Origin: Primula veris
Taxonomy: Eukaryota > Streptophyta > Magnoliopsida > Ericales > Primulaceae
Reading direction: 5' to 3'
DNA: 64,000 nt
Assembly: GCA_963682055.1 (NCBI GenBank)
Contig: OY821743.1
Coordinates: forward strand, 15,163,566 to 15,227,565
Shown here: positions 43,367 to 54,322 of the stretch, in pieces
Numbering within the stretch: position 1 is the stretch's first letter
Layout of the letters: each line of letters begins with the position of its first letter
Position numbers and translations under genes: made by a program
The notes under the pieces: model-generated
Database searches by the model: none
The model's input: the letters and a program-made list of their open reading frames with translations, nothing else
Told to the model about the DNA's origin: nothing

Positions 43367-44293
43367 AATTTCATAGTATTCCTAGGCGTTCCTTCGGTAA
43401 CACGCCATGTTGGGAATTTCATAGTATTCCTAGGCACTTCGGCCATGTTGGGAATTTCATAATATTCCTAGGCGTTCCTTCGGTAACACGCCATGTTGGG
43501 AATTTCATAGTATTCCTAGACGTTCCTTCGGTAACACGCCATTTACGGAATTTCATAGTCTTCCTAGGCACTTCGGCCATGTTGGGAATTTCATAGTATT
43601 CCTAGACGTTCCTTCGGTAACACGCCATTTACGGAATTTCATAGTATTTCTAGGCACTTCGGCCATGTTGAGAATCTCATAGTATTCCTAGACATTCCTT
43701 CGGTAACACGTCATTTACGGAATTTCATAGTATTTCTAGGCACTTCGGCCATGTTGAGAATCTCATAGTATTCCTAGACGTTCCTTCGGTAACACGCCAT
43801 TTACGGAATTTCATAGTATTTCTAGGCACTTCGGTCATGTTGAGAATCTCATAGTATTCCTAGACGTTCCTTCGGTAACACGCCATTTACGGAATTTCAT
43901 AGTATTTCTAGGCACTTCGGCCATGTTGAGAATCTCATAGTATTCCTAGACGTTCCTTCGGTAACACGCCATTTACGGAATTTCATAGTATTTCTAGGCA
44001 CTTCGGCCATGTTGAGAATCTCATAGTATTCCTAGACGTTCCTTCGGTAACACGCCATTTACGGAATTTCATAGTATTTCTAGGCACTTCGGCCATATTG
44101 AAAATCTCATAGTATTCCTAGACGTTCCTTCGGTAACACGCCATTTACGGAATTTCATAGTATTTCTAGGCACTTCGGCCATGTTGAGAATCTCATAGTA
44201 TTCCTAGACGTTCCTTCGGTAACACGCCATTTACGGAATTTCATAGTATTTCTAGGCACTTCGGCCATGTTGAGAATCTTATAGTATTAGTAG
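43367..44293. repeat. tandem array, about 86-bp dimeric unit, about 10 copies
   Basis: Each unit joins a 48-bp half (ATTCCTAGACGTTCCTTCGG, then TAACACGCC) and a 38-bp half (ATTTCTAGGCACTTCGGCCA). Both halves begin with AAT-TCATAGTATT, so the dimer arose from a roughly 40-bp monomer. Copies in the middle are nearly identical; those at the left edge are less regular. It lies just past the end of pol, in the element's 3' untranslated region. Ogre-type Tat elements are known to carry such arrays there and to seed satellites. Confidence 0.95.
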
Positions 44294-44391
44294 ACAGCAT
44301 AATAATATATTTTATTCATTCAAAAGAAGAAAGATAATGCCATTAAGCAAGAAGGGTAAGGTAGCACCTGTACTTGTATTCGGAGCATTGC

Positions 44392-47322
44392 CTATACGTA
44401 GTACTTCTTTAAGTTAGCCACATTCCAAGAATTCTTTTCCCCTCGGCTGTTGGCGAACAGGTAGCTTTTGATTTTGTAAGAGACTGGACTTGTTCGCTTG
44501 ACGACTTCGTATGGGCCTTCTTAGGTAGGGCTTAGTTTGCCATGTATTTCGTTGCGGGTATAGACCGTCACTCGTCGCAGCACCAGTTCTCCTACCATGA
44601 ATTCTTTGGATCCTTTTACTCTCTTGTCATAAGTTTGTTTCACGCTTTGTTGGTATTTGGCTAGGGTAAGGGCTGCTATCTCTCGTTTCTCGTCTATCAT
44701 GTCGAGCTCTTCTCTCATTCTTTGTTCATTATTTCCCTGCTCGACCAACGTCGTTCGGAGCGTGGGTAGCCCGATCTCTGTCGGTATGACGGCCTCAACA
44801 CCGTATGCTAAGCTAAACGGGGTTTCCTTGGTGCCCGTCTTGGGTGTAGTTCGGCACGACCATAAAACGTTGAGTAGCCGCTCGGGCCACCTCCCCTTTG
44901 CCTGTTCAAGGGTGGTCTTGATGCCGTCTAATATTGTTCGGTTTGACACTTCGGCTTGCCCGTTCCCTTGTGGGTATGTCGGCGTCGAATAGAATTTTCG
45001 GATACCGAGTTCCTCGTACCACAGCTGTAAATTGGCATCTTTGAACTAGGTTCCGTTGTCGGCGACTATAGCGTACGGAATACCGAACCTAGTTATGATG
45101 TATTCCCAAATGAATTGTTTGACGTTGCTGGCTTTGATTTCTCGGAGGGGTTTAGCTTCGACCCATTTGGTGAAATAATCAGTCGCAACGATCAGATATT
45201 CCACATTCCCAGGTGCTCTTGGGAGTTTACCGACCAAATCAATTGCCCATTGAGCGAACGGCCATGGTGCTGATACCGGGGTCATCATAGATGAAGGGAG
45301 CCGTGGTATCTTGGCGAATCGTTGGCACTTGTCGCATCGTTGGACGTATGCATCGGCGTCTCGCTTGATATAGGGCCACCAATATCCTTGGGTCACTGCC
45401 TTGTTTGCAAGGGATCGCCCTTTGATGTGTGCTCCGCAAGATCCTTCGTGGATTTCCTCCAAGACCGGCAGTTGTAGCTCGGTCGGGACGCACAGTAGAT
45501 GTGGTCCCCGGTAACTGGATTTGTATAGTTTATCGTCCTCGGATAGCCAGAAGCGAGGAGCTTTTCTTGTAATTTTCAGCGCTTTTATCTTGTCGACCGG
45601 AAGCGTTCCACTTCGCAGATAATGGGTCATGTCCTCCATCCAACCTAGTTCGTACTGTATCGATGTCACCCGGTTTACCCTTTTTATTATGCTCGGGGTC
45701 GGCAGTAGTTCCACTGTGATCGACCGGGTGTCGGTCAATGTTAATGTCGAGGCTAGGGTGGCCAATGCATCAGCATGTGCATTCTCGGTGCGATTGATTC
45801 TTACTAACTCGCACTGTTCGAAGGTGGCCATCAAGCTTTGGACTTTCTCTTGGTAGAGGATCATTCTATCATCTTTCGCTTGGTACTCGCCGATGGCTTG
45901 ATTGACGATGAGCATGGAGTCTGAGCTTGCAATTAAGTGGGAGCATCCGAGGGACCGGGCAATAAGCATGCCATTTATCATGGCCTCGTATTCTGCCTCA
46001 TTGTTGGTAGCTCGGAAGCCCAGTTTTATGCTTTTTTCGATGATTGCTCCCTCTCTAGACTTTAGGACGATCCCTGCTCCTGATCCGTCCTTGGTGGCTG
46101 ATCCGTCGACATGTATCTGCCAGTGTGATTGGGGAGAGAGTGCCAAAGGCTCGTCATAGCCTTCGGTGAATTCTGCGACGAAATCGGCCAGGACTTGTCC
46201 CTTTATGGCATGGCGGGGTGCGAACTCGATATGAAATTGGGATAGTTCGACCCCCCAGGCGGCAACTCGGCCGCTAATGTCCGTCCGTCGAAGTGACTCT
46301 TTAATATGAAATTTTGTGTATACCCGGACCTGATGAGCTATGAAATAGTGTGGCAACTTTCTGGTTGCGACGACCAATGCCAGACACAGCTTTTCCAAGG
46401 GTAAATAACGTGTTTCGGCTTCGACCAGAGTCTTGCTGACGAAGTAGATCGGAAATTGTTCGCGACCTTCTTCTCTTAGGATAACTGCGCTCACAGCTGT
46501 AGTGGAAACTGCTAGGTAGCATGCCAGAATGTCTCCTTTGTTCGGCCTTACTAGCAGTGGCAGCGTCCTCAAGTACTCTTTGAGATTGTTGAATGAAGCT
46601 TCACATTCCGGGTCCCAGACGAATTTTCTATCCTTCTTGAGTGATTCGAAAAATGGCCGTCCCTTATCTGCGGATCGTCTAATGAACCTGCTCAGCGCGG
46701 CCATCATTCCCGTGAGCTCTTGTACCTGTTTCTTATTCTTGGGTGCTGCTAGGTTTCGTAGAGCCGTTATTTGATCGGGATTAGCCTCTATTCCTCGTCG
46801 GCTAACCATATGTCCCAAGAATTTCCCTTTGCTGATGCCAAATGCACACTTGCTCGCATTGAGTTTCAGTTTGTGCTCGCCCAGCGTTCGGAAAACGTCC
46901 CTGATATCTTGAAGGTGGGATGTGGCTCTTTCGCTTTTGACGACCATGTCGTCTATGTATACCTCCATCGTCTTCCCTATATGATCTCGACATACCCTTG
47001 TTATCATCCTTTGGTATGTTGCTCCCGCATTGCGTAGGCCGAACGGCATTACCGTATAGCAATAATTTCCCAAAGGTGATATAAACGAAGTCTTTTCTTG
47101 ATCTTCGCGGGCGAGGGGAATTTGATGGTATCCTGAATATGCGTCAAGGAAGGTCATCCGTTCTGCCCCCGCAGTTGCGTCCACCAGTTGATCAATCCTT
47201 GGAAGGGGAAAGTGGTCCCTCGGACAGGCTTTGTTGAGGTTTGTGAAGTCTATACATACTCTCTCCTTCCCGTTCTTCTTAGGGACGACAACCGGGTTGG
47301 ACAACCATTTTGGATAGTAAAC
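44392..47322 (-). pseudogene. Gypsy pol: RT, RNase H, second RNase H, integrase
   Basis: One continuous frame, interrupted by TAG at 45046-45048 and TAA at 44521-44523. In order: reverse transcriptase with VYIDDMVV (about 46940); the gypsy RNase H; a second RNase H of archaeal type with HVDGSA (about 46100), NNEAEYEA, SDSML and HADALA; the integrase zinc finger (HEGSCGAH and CDKCQRF, about 45440-45310); and the catalytic Asp in IDLVGK and VADNGT, with the last acidic residue in PQGNGQAE. A chromodomain is not seen. Dual RNase H is a Tat-lineage mark. The stops make it unable to yield a full product. Confidence 0.92.
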
Positions 47323-48690
47323 CTATCTTATGGCTCCAGCTTCCAATAACTTTTGTACTTCAGCGATTATAGCTGCTCTGTGCTGTACAGACACTTTCCT
47401 GCTCCTCTGTGCTATCGGCTTGTACTCGGTGTTTACACTTAGGTGGTGGCATGCCGTATTGGGGTCTAGGCCCGGCATATCTTTAGGACTCCAGGCGAAT
47501 TTATCAGTGTTGTTGAGAAGGAATGCTTTCAACTCCTCGGATTCTTGTTTTGGAAGGTTATCGCCGAGGAGGAAGTAATGCTCCTCGTCCATATCTGGTA
47601 TATACACCTTCCTGAGTGTCTCTCCTACTTGTTCTTCGACCACCCTTTCGGCTTTGGATATTTGGTTGATCAGCTTCTTTGTGCTGGTGGGTTGTTCCAC
47701 AGTGCTTCGTTGTTTTTGGAGAGTCGCGGCGATGTCCTCGCAGCGTTTTGAATCTTCTTGACATCCTCTGGCTGTCTCGATCGCTCCCCTATCATTTGGG
47801 TATTTGACCTTTTGGTGATAGGTCGAGGGTATGGCCTTCATGGCATGTAACCAAGGTCGGCCCAATATTGCGTTGTGCCCGGAGTGGTCGTCGACCACTA
47901 AGAACTCCACGGGAACCGACATGGACCCTGTTGTGACGCTGAGGACGATCTTACCCAACGGTTTGGTCGTTTCGGAGATGAATCCGATCAGTGTGACATC
48001 GGTAGGCTGTAGATCTTGCAGCTTGAGTTCCATCTTGTCGAATAGCTCCTTGTACATGATATCACAAGAGGCTCCTTGGTCGACAAGTACCCTGCTGACT
48101 GTGTCTAGGCCGATTTGAACACGGAGGTTAATGGCGTCTCCGTGGGGGTAAATCAACCCTTCTTCGTCAAGATCCGAGAAAGAAATGGGCGGATGTCGTC
48201 GTGGTGTGCATTGTCGTTTAGAGGTCGACGCCTGTGATGTCTTGGATACTTGGCCAAAGTGGGCCAGCTGCCGTTGTCGTGATCGTTCCCCGCCTGGGCC
48301 CTTGGGTCGTGACATATGAACGACGTTGATCATTTTGCCTTGCCGGTTGTCAGATCCCTCGATGGCCAGTTGTTTGCCTTTATTCCCAGCTCCTTTGATG
48401 AACTTGGCTAGATATCCTGCATCGCCCCACTGGTTCATTCTCCATCGCAGGTTACGGCAATGCTCAGTGAGATGGCCATGATCCTCGTGATATGCGCAGA
48501 AGAGCTTGGAATCTCTCTGATTGGGGGGAGAGATGATCGGTTGTGGTCGGGAATACCAACTTTCCCTGCATATATCCTTGAGGATATCTTCAGCAGATAG
48601 GTTGAAAGTGTATCGCAGCTCGACCGGTCCGAAAGTGTTTCGGTGTTCCCTCTCTTGGGGCCGAACCTGTTGAAATGGCTTGGGTGGCAT
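47323..48690 (-). pseudogene. Gypsy zinc knuckle, protease and RT start
   Basis: Same frame as gag before it and RT after it, cut off by a TAG at 47323-47325. It holds a knuckle-like CAYHEDHGHLTEHC (about 48510), and the protease with VLVDQGASCDIM, where the motif is DQGA rather than the usual D-S/T-G-A, followed by HNAILGRPWLHAM. The start of RT (AEVQKLLEAGAIR) comes just before the stop. Confidence 0.88.
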
Positions 48691-48702
48691 CGGGTAGGCG
48701 AG

Positions 48703-50310
48703 CTAGAGCGGTTTATGTTCGTTGGTCGGTGTTGGGTATGCGATCTGGAGCGGTTTGGGCTCTAGTGCTCGTGGTCGCTCTACCTTGCTATGGACCTCGG
48801 GCTCTTTGCCCTTTCTGGTCGGTTGGAATGCTTCTCCCTGGTTATTTCTAACTCTTTTGCGACCCACCTGTGCCTCACGGACCGACTCTCTTCTCGGTAG
48901 AGTTCGGTTGAGGAAACGCAGTTCGTCGTTTTTATCGGTGAGGTGGGTACAATAGGCTAGCAGGGAATCAGTGGTCGGGAAGTTTTTGCCTATGAACTTC
49001 CTTCTCGCCCAATAGCCATTAGGGATGGAATTGATAAAGTTTTGGATGGCTATATTATTGGCATATCGTGGAATCTGGTTTGCTACGTCGATAAAACGTA
49101 TGCAGTAATCGCTGAGCCTTTCATTTGGCATCATCGTCATTTTAAGAAGGGTTTCGATACTAACCTTCTTTTTCCGATGAGCAGCGTATCGGGTGGAGTA
49201 TGCTCTTAGCAATTCTGCCCAGTTTCTAATGGAGCCCCGTGGTAAGTTATGATACCATGACGAAACCTCTTGACCCAAGCTGTTTTTGAAAAATTTGCAC
49301 ATCAGTGCATGGTCATCACTCCACAGTTCCATCTTTGTCTTGTAGTGCCTCAGATGGTCGATAGGGCAACTCTTCCCATCATAGAGCCTGAATTCGGGGA
49401 TGACGAATCCCATAGGATTGCGGTACCGCGTGATCTGTTCAGCACACGGGGTTTCTTGGCATACGTTCCAAGCCTGTTGGAACGCGTCATCCGTGACTTG
49501 GTAGGGGGGAGGGTATCCTCCCTGATGTGGTGATGGGCCATATCCCTCCCCGATCCTGTATTCGGGATATCTATCGTCCTTCGTGTTTGTGTGGACACGT
49601 TCCATATGAGTGTTCGGATGGACGATAGTTATTGGGACATTGCCCCCTTGGTGGGGGACTCTTGTATCGGGTCGCCGACCCGCTGCCTCCAGGGCGGCCC
49701 TGTAGGCAGAATCTTCCACTTCATGGCGTGGGTCTTTGTCGGGTTGGATAACTGGCAATACGATGCCGGCCGCTGTCATGGCCGTCATGCATGCCGCCAG
49801 CTGAGCTTGTAGCTGGGCGTAGTTCCTTTCATCGGCTAATGGAACAACATGTTGTACCTCCACCGTGGGTGGTGTAATCATCCTCGGAGAATTAGTCGGT
49901 AGTCGGGGCGACTGTCCGAGTACATGATCCTCGGGCATGCCAAACTGATGAGCTTTGTCCGTTTGTAAACGAGCACCGGAGTTGACCGAGGCTGTAGGCA
50001 AAGGGACTCTTGAGCTCGGCCCTGCTTGGGACCCGGTTAAGAGTCTTCGTGCACGCCTTAATACAGGCACGTCTTGTTCGTCCTCCGAGGACGAAAGGTG
50101 TTCGTCGACAACCCCTTCGATGAAATGTCGGGGTGGTTCGACCGGTTGTTCTTGGTTGACGTAGGAGGTTGTTGGTTGGTTTCCGGATTGGATAGCTTCA
50201 TATCTGTTGCGGATAGCGAGTAGATCGTCGAGGTCTTGTTGGCTAATTTGCGTGTTTTGGTTATTGGTTTCTACTATCTCGGGATGGGTTTCCTCTACAT
50301 TGGTAACCAT
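48703..50310 (-). pseudogene. Gypsy Gag
   Basis: 536 codons from the ATG at 50310, ended by TAG at 48703-48705, after which the same frame continues into protease. The N-terminal third is low in complexity and variable. The Retrotrans_gag domain spans about residues 310-450, with FFKNSLGQEVSSWYHNLPRG and the WAELLRAYSTRYAA segment. A basic C-terminal part follows. The ATG is about 60 bases inside the primer site side of the LTR. The stop after Gag could be a normal gag/pol boundary or decay; as the same frame has three more stops, I favour decay. Confidence 0.88.
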
Positions 50311-50389
50311 TGTCGCTCGTCTGGCAGAGTATTGGTATTCGAATTCTAAACTAGTTGGGAACTAGATGATTCCCGGAGACGGCGCCATT
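50311..50389 (-). promoter_or_regulatory. Gypsy leader and primer-binding site
   Basis: On the minus strand, two bases after the 5' LTR end, TGGCGCCGTCTCCGGGA (50387-50371) resembles the tRNA-Asp primer site used by Athila and Tat elements (TGGCGCCGTTGCCGGGGA). A short leader leads to the Gag ATG at 50310. Confidence 0.85.
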
Positions 50390-50957
50390 TGATAAAGCCA
50401 TAACTTTGGTCGGTCGCGTTAGGCTTTTCAACAATGATATAATGGTAAATTAACCGTGAATAAAGGACACTTCCTGATCTTTATTATTGCTCGGATTATT
50501 ATCCTTGTTCGGACTATTATATTTGCTCGGATTAGTATTTCGGTTTTACAATTATGCTCGATATGACTATTTAATCTCTCGTCTTGATCTTTCTCCTCTT
50601 TTATTCGGTGCTCGGCTGTCTTTTCTCGGTTTATTTCTCGAAGTGATATGCTTTGGTTAGTTTATCTCTTTTCTTAACTTCTCTCTATATTTTTTGGATA
50701 GATTTTCTGGTCCTTTTCTAGGAGGGGTAGTTGGCTATTTATAGGCAACTGCGCCTTCTGGGATATTGACAAATGTCTTCATCCCAGTGATTTTTCAGAC
50801 ATGGGTCCCCATTTGATTGGGCTTGGGCTTTTGGTAGTAACACCTCTATTCCTATAAAAAGTATGAGATGACCCATTTAAGCGTTGGATACCCATTTATA
50901 AAGTGGGTTGATTATTACCCGAATAAAACATTCGGCTCTAATTTTTATGTTCTATCA
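50390..50957 (-). repeat. Gypsy 5' LTR
   Basis: 568 bp, TG...CA, with TATAAAAAGTATGAGA-like promoter sequence on the plus strand and a TATTTATAGG site. Nearly identical to the other LTR. Confidence 0.95.
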
Positions 50958-50962
50958 AGATC

Positions 50963-52311
50963 TTTTATGATTCAAATATATTGGAAATATATATGGAGTT
51001 ATTTGATATTATACAAAATATATTTTATCTTCAATAGATAATATTTTATATGTTTCTTTTAAAGGAAACAATAGCTCCTATATTCAAACAAGTTATCTCG
51101 TGTTGACTACAAGAAGATTGAGCTCAATATTGCAGAAAGAATTTCGTGCATACAAGTAAGTTTGAGATCAATCAAAGCTACAAAGATTCAATTAAGAAGA
51201 TCTTGAAAAATAAAAATAGAAGAATAAATATTTATGAATATTTTAAAAGATTGTATTTTTGCCATTATAAATAGCTTTTGTGTGTTCTAAAGTATAAAAA
51301 ACTCTAACTTAGAGAGATATACGAGAGACACACGTGAGAAACTTAAACAGAAAAACAATGATGCGATGTCATTGATATTTGAGTGGTAGTTATATAGTAC
51401 GAGCAATATACAGATAGCTAGAAAAATCTAGATGCAGTATGCGAGTTTTTTCATAATATTTAAATTATGTATTGTAGGCTTTTATAATATCACTAATCTA
51501 ATACTCTGTTCAGTTGATCAATATACTTATGTTGCAACTGTGGTTACAACTCTAGTTGCAACTGTGGTTACAACTGTAATGGCAACCTAAATGCGTAACA
51601 AGAACTAGAACACCGGATATTAATTTCAAAAATCATGCAAGTGAATTGGTATGGTTTTTTTTTTTTTTGTTTTGTTTATGATAACTGGAAATTTGCAGTT
51701 TGTAAAATGTCTTTAACTACTATAAAAAGAAAACTATGATCAAATAGAATTATGTTCGAAGAATGGGGATCCTCGATCGAACTAACCGTATACTTTTCGG
51801 TTAATACTTTACACTGCTTCTCAATTTGCATAAACATATAGACTTGCGGTTTGAGTTTAGACTGAGTGCGTAACAATTAATGATAATAGTAGATTCGAGA
51901 TCATAGTAGAAAAACCATTCCAAGATCACCGCGTTAGATAACTTTGTTACAGTAAATGCTAAATAAAAATAAAATTGAGTTCCTAGTAGAAAACTCTTTT
52001 CGAGATCACCTGTCTTGTGATTGATACGATCAGAAGAATTACAGACCACTTCATTGCAAAATGTTAAAAGTTTTATAACTTTGGGATCCATGAATTCAAT
52101 TGAATATTAACTGACATCAGATGATTAGAGTGACAGCCTTTTATGCTTACACTTTGATTTGTGATCCCTACTAGTCTTTATGGCAAACCTAGAGGAAGGC
52201 GGGGGGTTGTTTCAATAGCCTTACAACTTTGATAACTTTTCTTTCAGTTTATAAAAGAGTGTGGTTATATGTAAATCAGATCAACACCTAGCCAAACAAT
52301 AGATACAATCA
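50963..52311. other. noncoding right of the Gypsy element
   Basis: This is the continuation of the pre-insertion sequence. AT-rich. No PEPC exon is visible. A 24-bp tandem duplication (GTTGCAACTGTGGTTACAAC at 51531 and 51555) is the only clear structure. Confidence 0.55.
51531..51578. repeat. 24-bp tandem duplication
   Basis: Two units of GTTGCAACTGTGGTTACAAC followed by TCTA or TGTA. The unit is itself partly palindromic. Confidence 0.9.
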
Positions 52312-52480
52312 CACTACAAAAAAGGTTCCGACGGCCAAATTTGTCACAAATAGATCGCTAAATAATAATATCTGTCAGTAAAAGTAAAATCCGTCCCCAT
52401 GCATGTGGTATCTGATTACGGCATTGGAAAATAAAATCTGTCACTATTCCCGTCTGTGATCTAAACTTTTTTTTAGGGTC
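52312..52480. mobile_element. possible CACTA-type end or MITE fragment
   Basis: CACTACAAAAAAGGTTCCGA is a typical CACTA-type terminus. The matching inverted end is not seen within the next 400 bp, so this is a one-ended fragment at best. Confidence 0.4.
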
Positions 52481-52741
52481 ACATGGTATATTATCACACC
52501 CAGCTATATATTTACTTTAACAGAGTAGTTGACTTTAGATACCCACTGATTTATCCTGTTATCGACAAATTGACAAATTAATAAATTAAATTATAAGTTA
52601 ATTCAATTCCTTTGATTCGTACTATCCAGCTAATGATGAATAGATTTTTCAATCAATGAATTGATCTATGCGTATACTTGTGTTTGCTTGTTTGTTTGAA
52701 GTCAACTATTTCTGTTACATGTTTAACCCATTCAATACCAT

Positions 52742-53897
52742 TTTTTTTTAAATAATTAGTGGGAAGCCCACATTTTATTAATGAAAACCGGAGGGAAAAA
52801 TAACCCCACGGTGAAACAAAAGTAATTGTGAAGATATTTACAAACTTTATGACCCCAAAAATATAAAACCAAACTATTACACTCAATTGAATTAATAGAA
52901 ACTTAAAATCCGAAAACTGAGAAGCTTGGATTCAATAGCATAGTGGAGTAAACTTGAGGGACTAAAGTGATAATAGATGTAATAATAACATCTGTCTTCT
53001 CCACCTCTTCATTTCCACCTCTTCATTTTTCTGAGAAAAGAACCCAAGGAGAGAGAAACTCTCCCTCTCCTTTCTTCTCCAACTTCATTTGACCCTTATA
53101 TTAGAAAGCCCTCTTGCCTCCGTTAAAATAATCCCTTTCAATAGCTTTGGAAAATCATCCAGACAAGAAGAAATGAGGTCTTTCTCCCAATTAGCAAGTA
53201 AATCAGCAGCTTTGTTACCTTCTCGCATGACGTGCCTGAACTGCTATTCTCCATCCTTTAGCAATTCTTTGATATAATAAAATAAGTCTAAAATCTTTCA
53301 TGGACATTTAATTTTACCTTCTATTATATTAATTAATTGAAGAGAATCACTCTCAATAATTAACTGTTTTTTTGGAGAGAATAGAAGGCCATAATAGAGA
53401 GCTTGAAACTCAGAAAAAAGACTTGAATTGCTGTGTATAGACCTAGAAAAACCCTTCATAAAAAGTCATTTTTCATCTCTTATTAAACCCCCAATACCAT
53501 TAAGGACCCCTGATTGTTGAAAACAGCCATCTATGTTAAGTTTCAAAAACTCAATAGGAGGATGAAGCCACTTAATAAAGGTGACTTTTTTAATAATCTT
53601 TTTGCCACTGAAAATAGAATAGGAGAAATCCTTCTCCCTATAACCAGATTGAATAATCAACTCTTCAGAATTTCTGATAATACTGCTAGTCTTCATTTTG
53701 ATGTTCTCAAATTTACATGAACATCTAGATTTCCAAATATTCCAAATAATAATAGAAGGTAGAACCTGGCAAATCTTTTTACCAGAAAAAGTCTTTTTCT
53801 TAATGATATAAGACCACCAGCTGTTAATTCTTCCATGTAAAGAATTATTCTGAATAATTATTCCCCATTTTCTTTCAAAGTAGTTCCGGACTTCAAT
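52742..53897 (-). mobile_element. inverted second copy of the LINE 3' end
   Basis: The minus strand of this 1.15-kb block matches 57339-58490, from just inside the zinc-knuckle region through RNase H to the A-tail (T8-type run at 52742). It includes the RNase H start LNIDGCFQQSGVLNGIGGLI and the TGA that follows RDEK in the right copy. The TGA seen at 57499 in the right copy is TGG here. So this arm shares one nonsense codon and lacks the other. Confidence 0.9.
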
Positions 53898-53977
53898 TTG
53901 GAGCTATTGTTTGGATAAGAAGGAAGCTATTCTTATAAGACAATATGGAATATCCAAAGTAGCTGTTTGTCTTTGAT

Positions 53978-54317
53978 ATGGAGCTCAATAAGAAGGAAGC
54001 TATTCTTAAAGCTAAACTTAGTACAGAAGAGAAATATTGGGCCCAAAAAGCTAATTTGAAATGGGTTTTACAGGGGGATGCTAATACCAAGTTTTATCAC
54101 AGTATAGTTAAGAAAAGAAGAATGAAGTGTGCTATTGGTGAAATTGAATTAGAAGATGGTTCTTCTATTAGAGATCCAGAGGCTATTAAAAGAGAGGCTA
54201 TTGTTTATTTTCAAAGCCTATTAGCAGCAGAACAATCTCAGTGTTCTGAATATTTAAGTTTGAATAAAATTCCTTTATTAATTTCTGAAGAGTTCAATAA
54301 TCTATTGGACAAATATC
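53978..54317 (+). pseudogene. LINE linker between endonuclease and RT
   Basis: The frame reads EEKYWAQKANLKWVLQGDAN, then TKFYH, typical of the segment ahead of the RT domain in plant LINEs. It is cut by the LTR insertion at 54323, after which the same frame resumes at 55574. Confidence 0.85.
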
Positions 54318-54322
54318 CATCT

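Larger units (their letters stand above)
33358..50957 (-). mobile_element. 17.6-kb Gypsy retrotransposon, Tat/Retand/Grande-like
   Basis: LTRs of 568 bp at 33358-33925 and 50390-50957 are nearly identical, and a perfect 5-bp duplication AGATC flanks them (33353-33357, 50958-50962). gag-pol runs on the minus strand, so the 5' LTR is the one at 50390-50957. The order Gag, protease, RT, RNase H, a second RNase H of archaeal type, integrase, with a tRNA-Asp-type primer site, fits the Tat lineage. Between integrase and the 3' LTR lie 10 kb of opposite-strand ORFs and tandem repeats. The element sits behind PEPC exon 1, so its antisense genes run the same way as PEPC. Confidence 0.95.

Noticed and set aside
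43367..44293. CRISPR array
   Set aside because: Regular repeats with similar spacing, but the 'spacers' are themselves repeats; it is an ordinary tandem array in a plant retrotransposon.
48703..48705. Programmed readthrough of TAG between gag and pol
   Set aside because: No known readthrough context follows, and three further stops in the same frame make simple decay more likely.
50963..52311. PEPC exon 2
   Set aside because: No sequence encoding the expected continuation after LRET was found on the plus strand.
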